DNA from: Earliella scabrosa
Lineage: Eukaryota; Basidiomycota; Agaricomycetes; Polyporales; Polyporaceae
Assembly: GCA_022605405.1 (NCBI GenBank)
Contig: JABYQQ010000001.1
Span: 2,604,001 to 2,668,000 of the forward strand
DNA: 64,000 nt
Reading direction: 5' to 3'
In this document: in pieces, positions 55,637 to 64,000 of the stretch
Layout: the number at the start of each line of letters is the position of its first letter
Position numbering within the stretch: position 1 is the stretch's first letter
Program-made: the position numbers and the translations under genes
Notes under the pieces: generated by a model
The model's input: only the letters and a program-made list of their open reading frames with translations
Told to the model about the DNA's origin: nothing
The model's database searches: none

Positions 55637-56604
55637 CGTGAGTGAGGCGGAGAGGGTGACAGACGTGGGGGATGAAAGAGACGGGAGGTGCGCAGTCGTG
55701 CCTCACGCATTCCGCCCGCTAAACACACACATTTACGTAGGAGAATGCCTCCAGGCCGAGTCCCGAGCGTAGTACGTTGTCCGAGCGTAAGAGAAGCCGG
55801 CCATGCAAAGAGCGCCTGTGGGCTCGACGCGGTCACGTGAGGAGGCGACACGCGTTACGCGACTTCAATGTCGCTCCAGTCAGCCAGCCAGGCCGAAACA
55901 GCTGGCTAAGTGGGAGGGAGCAAGTTTAAGGATAAACAGGGACTGTATTATGTGCACCAGGGATGGCTACAGAGCCCGAGCCGATCAAATGTTGCGCGGT
56001 ATCACCAAACATGTACAAACACAGGCTCGCTGGCAAGCCCTACTAGTACGTCCGAGCCCGACCACAGCCATTTGCACTCGGTCCTGCCTGCCAGCTCGCT
56101 CGGTCGCTCACTCTACATACACTCGGTGGCCCGACTATCCTTACGCTCGGCCTTGGTCAGCAGAGCCTGAGAAGCGCTGGACACACCCCCGCCCCATATG
56201 TTCCGAGTGCAGCGAAGAGTTGCCTGCAGAGTACTGGCTTCGGCCGTGCGCTGGCTTGCGGCTTTCGCTCACCTGGTTAAATGGGCTCCGGTACGGCACT
56301 CACCTTGCCTCTGAGCGGCCGTCGCTCGAATCAGCCTTCAAGTTGTCGACTCCCAGAACCGTCTGGTCCACTGGCCAGCGTACGACCCGACTTTGTGCAC
56401 TTCCCATCCGTACGTTTGCCATTGACGAACTGCTACTTCGCATGCTAACCTTTGCGCAGAATTTCCCTTGCTCTGATCTCTCTCCCCTTCAAGCACACGG
56501 CTCCAGACCCCGTCCCCGCTTGCTGTCACGCCGAGCATACCATACCCCCTGGGACGCTCTTGTCAATCGAGGGCACAGATCACGACCAAGTCTCGACACG
56601 TATT
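55637..56604. promoter_or_regulatory. divergent promoter region, Zn-cluster gene / FAR-17a-like gene
   Basis: 968 bases between divergent starts. A plus-strand frame (55803-56861) crosses it but is low in complexity and overlaps the true start in another frame. No clear TATA box. Confidence 0.4.
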
Positions 56605-57863
56605 ATGCCATTCGATTGCTGTCCCCTCGTCCCCGACGCTCCTTTTGCCCCCATCACCCGACGCAAACTTCCGCAGCGCGCTGCTGCGAGTGCACACGAC
56701 CTCCTCCTCCCGCCCCCGTTCGACGCGCACCACGACTTCGTCACTTCCCCCGTCTTCTCCCCGCTCGTGCTCGCCATCCTTCGCCTGACGCTCGCAACGT
56801 CCGCGCTCTTTGTCGCGCTCTACCACCTGATCTACGACACCGTCAAGACACACGATGTTGACGGGTGCGTACCGCCGATCCGCTTCCGTTTGCCTGCATC
56901 CCCTACACGCGCTTGCGAAGGCACCCACCTCCGCTCTCACAGAGCAACGTCACGCAAGCACGGGCCGGACGCTGACCTCGCGCCGCAGATACTCCTCATA
57001 CTTCACCCACCTCTCGTACATCGGCCTGATCGCGTACCTGTACGCGGCAGGCGTGCAAACGCTCTGCTATGCGCTCAAAGGAAAGAGTGGCTACCCACTG
57101 CAGCGCTGGCCGCGTCCTCTGCAGTTGCTCCACCCCCTCCTGTACTCGACCGTGACGACATATCGTGAGTGTACCTCCGTGCTGCGTCGCTCGCGAACGT
57201 GTCTGACGAGTACCGTTTGCCAGCCCTCGTGGTGACCGTGATATACTGGGCATTGCTGTCGAGTGCAGCCACATTCGAGATCGTATTCAGGTGCGTGGCT
57301 CCATCGGTCGGTCGCAGTGCCCTTCTCATTCGTGCGCTGTAGCCTTCCTCAAGATCTCTGTGCATGCTCTGAACACTGTCATCGCCCTCGTCGAGGTCAC
57401 GTTCACCAGCGCAACCCCGCAACCGTGGCTGCATCTCCCGATATGCGTCTTCATCCTCGCGTGCTACTTGGGAGTCGCGTAGATCACACATGCCACACAA
57501 GGTTTCTACAGTACGTGCCTTCTCCGTCTTCATTCCCCGCTTCTCCCGATCCCTGCGTTGCCCGCGAACGACCGCCACGCGACACACAAGCACTCACGCT
57601 CGTCTCCTGTAGCCTACTCGTTCCTCGACCCCGGCAAGCAGCGCGCGAAGCTCGCAGGCTACATCATCGCCGTCGGCGTCGCTGTATGCCTTGCGTTCGT
57701 CCTCGTCCGCGGCCTCACGTGGGCACGGAACAGGCTGTCGAAGCGCAACGTTGCACCCGCGCCGGACTCGACGGAGAGCATCGCGGAGCGGCAGCCCAGC
57801 GAAGACTGGGAGCAATTCGAGCGTCCGAGCTCGTCCATCGCGCCCCATTTGCGGGTGCTCTGA
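56605..57863 (+). CDS. FAR-17a/AIG1-like membrane protein, interrupted by a TAG (possible pseudogene)
   Basis: Multi-pass membrane protein of the FAR-17a/AIG1 family, some animal members of which hydrolyse FAHFA lipids. Exons 56605-56864, 56989-57164, 57224-57290, 57343-57510 and 57613-57863. Recognisable parts are VFSPLVLAILRLTLATSALF, YFTHLSYIGLIAYLYAAGVQ, VVTVIYWALLSSAATFEIVF, SVHALNTVIALVEVTFTSAT, PWLHLPICVFILACYLGVA, ITHATQGFY and SFLDPGKQRAKLAGYIIAVG. Between YLGVA and ITHATQGFY, where relatives carry Tyr, the codon is TAG (57480-57482). In addition, exon 3 ends in phase 2 while exon 4 needs phase 1; an alternative junction (ATC|GTATTC...CTCAAG|ATC) restores phase but drops residues. 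A recent nonsense mutation, a base error or readthrough are all possible. Confidence 0.7.
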
Positions 57864-58282
57864 GCTGAGCCACACGCCCTCCGAACTTCACCAACACCAA
57901 CGTACATATACGAACAGCCAGGATATACGACACGACGGCGTCCCGCTTGGGTGGACGCAGCGAGCAAGCGGTGGGACATGTCCTGTACATACTTGGATAT
58001 TGGGCGATGCTGCTGCTGCTGCGGGTCGGTCAAGCAATGGGATATGTAACAGTACAGTGTCTGTCTTCGTGGGCTTAATGGCATAGGTACAGTGTTTGTG
58101 AGCCGTTCAGGTATGCCTTGCTCGACGTCATTCGAGTGAACCCCCATCCTCAAAACGGCTGGCGCGTTCCAGTCAGGCGTGATAATGGGCTGAGTTGCCA
58201 CACGACAATGAAGTACAATAACAACCTCGGAACAGTACATAGGTGACTCGGGTGATGCATCTAAAGGGCCCATTCCTAACTA

Positions 58283-61200
58283 CTACATGAACTTGTGCGA
58301 CTTCTTGCGCTTCTGCTTTGGTTCCGGCGAAGGCGGCAGTATTCCGACAGCTGTCCCTGCCGATCCCCTCTTGCGCTTGGAAAGCTCTACGGCATAACAT
58401 TAGTGTGATGTAGTTTACACTCGACGACGACTTACTTGTAGGAGTAGTGCTGGCTGAGGATGATGGTAGATGCTCGGCGTTGAGGGCCGAATCTGAAGCG
58501 CTCGCGAGTTTCACCAAGACGTCGCGGAAATTCTCGACCATTGACCGATCGATGTTTGATAGACGTATTGTAGCACCTTCAACGTAGCTGTCCATCCCGT
58601 AAAGCAGAGGGAGAACTTGCCCAATATCATGCGCGAACTGGCGGCTACGTTGAATGTCCAGCGCAGTTGCAGACTCGGATGCCGGCCCCGGACTCGGAGT
58701 CCGAGTCGTCCGTGGGGACGATGGTGACTGAACCTATCAAGTACCAGAGATCGTGAGTGCTAAGTCCACATATCGACAAACAAGATCATACATTGGCCAT
58801 GCTACTGCATGCATCGTCTGCTGAGTCGGATAGTGCTTCATGTGCGTCGGCTTGCTCGGCGGTTTGCTGAAGCTCGGCGATGCTCTCCAGAGATCCGACA
58901 GCCGCATTAGTTGCTATCTCGGGAGGTGGCAGGACTGTAGCGTCGGTGACAAGTGGGGTGGCTACACACAAATGAGAAGGATCACTAGAGTCGTGGGAGG
59001 CAGCGCGCGGCGCGACAGTGTCTGGTGTCGGTGTGACCATTCTCTCGTAGTGTGTGCCGTACCAGCACCGGTTACGGACCTCGAGCTCCCGAGCCTGATC
59101 TTCTGACTCGGGAAAGTGGAACGGGGACCGGAGCGTGTTGGCCTGGGCCCAGGAGTCAATGAGGAGGCGGAAGGCACGGAGGTGCTTGCACGCGCCACCA
59201 CGGAAGAGCCAGTCGGGACATGTGCACGTCGCTGACCCTGTCGGATGAGCGGTAAGCCAGTACTGGATCGAGGGCGAAGACGAAGAGCGACATATGGCCC
59301 AGAGCTCATATGGCCGCCGGGACGATATAGGATGGAGGAGTTTCTGCTCGTAGATAAGCTTCCCTTCGTATTCCCTTCGGGTGTCTGGGGACCACCATGT
59401 GCGTGGTATGAATGCGGGTTGAGTATTGGAGGTGCTTGGACCAGCGTAACCGCCGGCAACGTGAAGCAGGTCGACTCCGCCAGCAGCATCACGGAAACGG
59501 CTGCTGCGCCAGCTGGTGTATCCTGACAGCATCCGCTGTCGACCGTAGATCCGTGGAAGAATGCTGACGACTAAGTGGTAGATGAGGAGATCAAAGCGGA
59601 GACGGGTGCCTGAGTGCTGCCACTGCGGGATGTACCTCCGCTTGAGTGTCCCGTTAAACGACTCAAGATGATTGGTTGTAGGGAGGACTTCTTCAACAGC
59701 GACTCCCATGCGTGCAGCAACGTCTTCGCGTCCACGCCGGGACCAACTGCGCCACATCTCCTCCGGCATCCATGTTCCATGTAGATAGGCGAGATACTCG
59801 AGCCCTGCAGCGGAAGCTCGATGCTCGTTGTCGCCTGATAGTGCCTGTAATGCATGTTCTTCGGCCATCAGCAGCTGCAAAGCAGCATCGTGTGCGGTGG
59901 TCTGCAGGAGTCTATACCGCGAAATCAACACAAGTCTAGACTCGGAGACGTACAACTTAGACTAAGCATCACACTTACGCTTCCTCGAGATTTAGAAGAC
60001 GCTTCTCGACATACGCCTTTGCTAGTGCCTCGGACATGTCGTTGACCTTGCTGAGCACACTCTTGCGCTTGTTCGTCCAGCATTGACGGATATGGAACTT
60101 GCAAAGCAGAAGGAAGATTCCCGACCATGTTGCGACCAGTGCACCCCGCTCGCGCATGTCAGTGTCTGTCATCGCGGCCACAGGTTCGAAGCGATGACCA
60201 GGCTCGGGAGGAGACTGCTCAAGGCATTCTTTCCACTTTCCAAGCAGCTCGGTCAGAATCGCAGTATTGTACCCCGCATGAGTCGCTTTGGCCCCGGTTG
60301 GTGCCGAGAACAGAAACATGGCTAGCGGAACGCCGTTACGGGACTCATCTATACCCATTGCGATCCATAGAAGCAGACGCGAGGAGCAGAGACCGAACGT
60401 TCCGTCAAGAACAAGCTGCTTCTGGTGGCAATACTTCCACGCTGCGGTGCGCATCTCGGGGGTGGCGATGAATATTTTGAAGCGTTCATCTTGTGTCGCA
60501 CGAGCGCTATAGCCGAACACCGCCTGTGCGATTTCCGGCTTGAAGTGTGGGCTCTTCGCGTCAAGCCAGTTGTGAACATTGTGTTCGGGGGCGATCGAGA
60601 CGTCGATCGCGTACTCGGTGCGGTAGTGCAGACGATAGAGCCGGCTAAAGTCGTCCGACTGGAGCTCATAGCGATAGTTGGCCTGCGCAGGCAAGGCGGC
60701 GTTCTGATCGCGATAGAGCTTCCGCTCGAACATGTCGAGGTTCCGGTTCCGAATCTGGGAAATACTACAGTAGATCAGCACAGCTGGTTACTTGAATCCA
60801 AAGACGACACGTGCAAGATTCACCTGTCATTGTTTCGGAGTTGCTGTAATGCAACCTCCCGGACATGGGGATGTAACGGAACGGCAGGAAAGCGAGTCAT
60901 GTGGGAGGAGCGACAGCCATCGTTGTGAGTTAGGTATCCCGAGATGCGGAGAATCGTGTTGCTTGTCTCATTGAGTGTGATATCGACATGGGCGAGGCAG
61001 CCTGTGAAGTCGAATGGAGCCTTCCGCGACGGTTGAGGGATGCTACTTGATTGTGTGCTTGTCTCGTCCATCTGAGAATTTCTGTCGGACTTCTTGGTGG
61101 CACGAGCGGTGTTACTGTAACCACAAGAGCTATACGATGTTCAATGACCATGCGCAGTGTGAGTAAAACGAGACTGTACTACCATTGATACAATGTTCGT

Positions 61201-61794
61201 TTAATGGATGCGCCGCCCTTGCGTGACCAGCGGCGAGAAGTAACCGTCGTCCATCGGCTCTCAAGCTTCTCTAAGTCGTCCATGCGGAGGCCGTGTTCGG
61301 AGAGGTAATGCTGAGCACGAGATTGTGCTGCAGAACTGTCGGTGAAGGACTGTGATATGTATTTGTTCTCGGAATATATTGCTGCGAGGGATGCGCGCTG
61401 TTCGGATGTGCAGTACAGCTTCTTATAGTCGGGCTAGAGCGAGTAAGTCTGAGTCATTCACTATATCATATAGTCTGTGACCTACAACCGAGTCGTCGCG
61501 GCGGGTATCCCAGCCAGATTCTCCAACCGAAAACCCACTAGCTTCATATGTGTGATCATTGGACGGAGATTGATACTTCCATCTTTTGAAGTCGGAGTCG
61601 TTTGCTGATGGGTCTATTTGCGCAGGAATGACGGGTTGTGTGGTTCTCTGAGCACCTGTATAATCTGAGTTTATTCCAATGCGATATATACATGTCCGGG
61701 CTTGACCATCCGACTAACCATCCTGATGTAGCTCAGTATTGGGCTCGTGCACAGGTTCGGGTGCAGGCTCGCACAGATGAAACAACTTTGGCAT
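58283..61794 (-). CDS. Mutator-like (MULE) transposase with SWIM zinc finger
   Basis: Minus-strand gene starting MPKLFHLCEPAPEPVHEPNT at 61794 (first exon 61719-61794) and ending in a Lys-rich tail (KQKRKKSHKF) at 58283. A DDE catalytic core is visible: QKQLVLDGTFGLCSSRLLLW (first Asp), PVAAMTDTDMRERGALVATW (second Asp), LLCKFHIRQCWTNKRK, and TTNHLESFNGTLKRRYI (Glu). A SWIM finger follows (SATCTCPDWLFRGGACKHLR, CxCx10CxH). The N-terminal part (exon starting PDYKKLYCTSEQ) is the FAR1/MULE-type DNA-binding region by position. The reading frame is intact across all exons, and a C-terminal Ser/Pro-rich extension with a helix (MVENFRDVLVKLASAS) follows the SWIM finger. No terminal inverted repeats or target duplications were found, so it may be a domesticated copy or an element whose ends are diverged. 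Confidence 0.85.
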
Positions 61795-62888
61795 TGAACT
61801 ATAGAACGTGAGTGCAATTTCTCACTGTGTCGAGAACATACACCTACAATACCCACTGGTGGGATGGGGCTCGAGTTGATATCTCCACCACAAAAGGCCA
61901 GCGGCGCTGCGGCGGCGTGATTCGGTAGGGCGGAACAGGCCCATCATGGCAGCGCGTCGGGATGCGAAGGCGGGTGCTCTAGAACATACCAATGAAGCTC
62001 CGAGGATGTCAGCTGTGTGTATTGCTTCGATGACAGAGTTGCATACTCATATGTTCGGAGCTCCTGGTGCCGGTGTTCCTATGACACACAAGGCACAAAA
62101 AGCACCTCGCCGTCTCGATACATTGCTATTGGATGTTCGCGAAGTCAGTTGGTCGGGCTGCCCGGTGTCATGCACTCAGGGCCATGACAGGATGGATCGA
62201 TACATTGCTACTCGACCTGCGCGAAGTCAGTTGGTAGGGCTGTCCGGTGTCATGCACCCGGCTTCGAGGGGACGCTTGGACAATTATTAGATAAAAAGCA
62301 GACAATGCCGAAGCTCTTACCTACACTGATTCGCATAGAAGGCAAGTAACAACGTGGTGCTTACAACGTTTGGGAAGCTTGGTGTGGCGCACAGATCTAC
62401 GCTGGAGTGCAGATCATAGACAAGAACGAACTTATAGGGTAAAGATGTCGCTATTTCGATTGTGACCGACAGGATCAGGACAGCTACAGAGTGTCGTCCA
62501 GACGGTTACAAATGACCGTCTTTGGGGTGGCGGCGCATCAATCGGATTAGAACAGCTGCGCGTTCCCACGTCCCGCCGCCCTGTCCAAATCCATCGAAGA
62601 GCGGACCGATGGGCCTCGAACGCATGACACGTCCTGTCACAGCCTGTCTCCGTCCTGATCAACCTCCAGCTTCCTCTCCCTGACAGCGCCTGACAGCTCT
62701 CCCATCAGTGACGCCATTTTGTGGGACGGCCGGCTAGCCCTCACCGTCCGCCTTCTCCCAAACTCTATCGGACAGGCGCCCGCGTCTGTGTTCTTAAGTC
62801 CTAGTCCCGCCTGCTATGTCCCCGCCGTCCTCGCCTACTTCTCCCTGCCCTCCTCCTCTCCTCCCTCCGCCGCCCACCCAAACCCGCC
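61795..62888. other. region between the transposase and WOPR gene 2
   Basis: About 1.1 kb with no gene. It holds the transposase promoter side, an 82-base tandem repeat (62116-62262), and a C-rich leader before the WOPR gene from about 62740. No clear TATA box for the WOPR gene. Confidence 0.5.
62116..62262 (+). repeat. 82-base tandem duplication, two copies
   Basis: CGATACATTGCTA...GCGAAGTCAGTTGGT(C/A)GGGCTG(C/T)CCGGTGTCATGCAC occurs from 62116 and again from 62198. Over about 65 bases the copies differ mainly by scattered substitutions, with a diverged spacer between them. Confidence 0.85.
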
Positions 62889-63875
62889 ATGCCCCGCCAG
62901 TCCCCCACCATCACCGGCATGCGCATCCGCTCCGTCCGCGACGCAGAGATCATCCTCCACGCCGTCGCCCTCGGCATCCTCCCAATGGTCATGCACCGGC
63001 TCGCAGACGAGGAGCGTCTCGCGCTCCGTCCAGGCTGCATCTACGTGTGGGAAGAGCGCAGTTCAAATCCCCTCGAAGCCACAGGCCAGGAGATCCAGCG
63101 TTTCACCGAGGGACGGAGCTGGGGTCCTTCTCGCGCGCGCGACGTACGTCTCTTCCCGGCCTTCTCCAGCTCCCTACACACCCTCATTGGCGCGTGCCCA
63201 GAACTTCCTCATCTACTATGAGAAGGACAGCCCGTCTAGGTCCTCCATCCTCCATCGGAACAACGTCAGAAAGTGAGCGCATGCCCTGATCATCGCCCTT
63301 CCCAAAGCTTAACGCGACACAGTGCCCCCCAACTGATCAAGCAGACGTATTCCGTCTTCATCGACTATCCCAAGAACTCCCGCAAGTGGCACCTGAGTGC
63401 GTACCTTCTCTTGGCCTTCCCCCGCCCGGGCTCACCCGCGACCCCACTCGCAGACGCGTACTACACGCAAGACTCGCTCGAGGCCCTGCGCACCGTCGAC
63501 GACATCCACTACCTCAGACACATCGAGGTTCCCCGCAATCGTTACGTCTGTGCCCGGAACAACGGTGCGCGGCGGAACAACGCGCGCCAGTCCTGCGCCG
63601 TGGAACAGTCCATCCCGATGATGCCTCCTCTGTACGAGGTCTGTCCATCGTCGTCTACATCGTCGAGCGAGTCGGGTTCGCCTCCATATTCATACTCGCC
63701 CGACTCCCCCTCGCATCCCCCCATTCCTCCCGTCGCGCCTCTCCCGGCCGGCATCGAGCTCTCAAGTCGCCAGCTCGCTCCCCTCGAGTACCTCCAAAAC
63801 ATCTCTCCGCGAGCACGCGATCCGGCCGACGACGAGGCGCTCCGGCAGTTCCAATGGACGATGTCTCCTCTCTGA
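62889..63875 (+). CDS. WOPR-domain (Gti1/Pac2 family) transcription regulator 2
   Basis: Second WOPR regulator in the window. Exons 62889-63143, 63202-63272, 63323-63396 and 63454-63875 join in phase to 273 aa. WOPRa: TGMRIRSVRDAEIILHAVAL, ALRPGCIYVWEE, QRFTEGRSWGPSRARD. WOPRb: NFLIYYEKD, LIKQTYSVF, SRKWHLNAYYTQ and LRTVDDIHYLRHIEVPRN. The intron inside the Asn codon of KWHLNAYY is at the identical place in the gene at 5856. It is shorter than that paralogue, with only a brief Ser/Pro-rich tail (SSSTSSSESGSPPYSYSPDS). Between the two WOPR boxes it lacks most of the charged linker seen in paralogue 1. Nuclear regulator by family; target genes unknown. Confidence 0.9.
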
Positions 63876-64000
63876 ACCGTTATCTCGCCTCGTCACCCTC
63901 CTTGCCCCCTCCCCCTCCCCTGCCTTCCATCCGCGCTCGAGTTTATTTGCCCGCTCTCCGCCACACTGTACGTTTTCCCCCACGCTGTCGCTGTCCCCCG

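Noticed and set aside
55803..56861. 352-codon plus-strand frame
   Set aside because: It runs through the divergent promoter and into the FAR-17a-like gene in the wrong frame; no motif supports it.
58000..62450. Terminal inverted repeats for the Mutator-like element
   Set aside because: I compared the flanks by eye and found no matching ends or target duplication; longer-range ends cannot be excluded.

Overview
The window looks like nuclear DNA of a filamentous basidiomycete, most likely an Agaricomycete (polypore-like). The sequence is GC-rich. Coding genes are split by many short introns (about 50-70 bases, GT...AG), neighbours often share divergent promoters, and several families are typical of this class: WOPR (Gti1/Pac2) regulators, a GDSL/CE16-like esterase, an F-box protein, a Mutator-like SWIM transposase and a membrane-anchored cysteine synthase. 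No rRNA, tRNA, CRISPR or bacterial-style operon was seen. I joined exons by eye from splice signals, reading phase and family motifs; where that worked, the evidence lists the exon coordinates.

Layout. 1-5.85 kb: long gene-free upstream region rich in G-runs and microsatellites. 5.86-7.44 kb (+): first WOPR regulator. 7.4-11.3 kb: gene-free. 11.3-15.0 kb (+): F-box protein and an unknown helical protein. 16.5-17.7 kb (+): secreted GDSL-type esterase. 17.8-28.3 kb: compact housekeeping block: Rkm4-like SET methyltransferase (-), HIT zinc-finger snoRNP factor (+), Ctr9 of the Paf1 complex (-) and Ada2 of SAGA (+), arranged as divergent and convergent pairs. 28.6-30.7 kb (-): membrane-anchored cysteine synthase. 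30.9-37.0 kb: lower-GC island that begins at a short TTAGGG tract and holds hairpins, dispersed repeats, decayed coding segments and one previously unobvious four-exon candidate gene on the minus strand (34967-35644). 37.0-40.8 kb (+): cysteinyl-tRNA synthetase with a mitochondrial leader upstream of an internal start. 43.4-44.5 kb (-): free-methionine-(R)-sulfoxide reductase. 44.7-45.6 kb (+): glycolipid transfer protein with a GC-AG intron. 45.6-51.9 kb: no supported gene. 51.9-55.6 kb: convergent pair of unknown genes, one ending in two SUMO-interaction-like motifs and one with coiled coil, Zn2Cys6 spacing and nuclear signals. 56.6-57.9 kb (+): FAR-17a/AIG1-like membrane protein with an in-frame TAG. 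58.3-61.8 kb (-): Mutator-like transposase. 62.1-62.3 kb: 82-base tandem repeat. 62.9-63.9 kb (+): second WOPR regulator.

Themes. Two WOPR regulators in the same orientation bracket the window and share an intron position in the WOPR box. Three genes for sulfur amino acids (cysteine synthase, CysRS, fRMsr) lie within 16 kb. The best candidates for something undescribed are the hidden four-exon gene, the hairpin/repeat island next to the interstitial telomere-like tract, and the unknown nuclear-type gene pair beside the transposase. Everything here is read from sequence and memory of families; no search was run.
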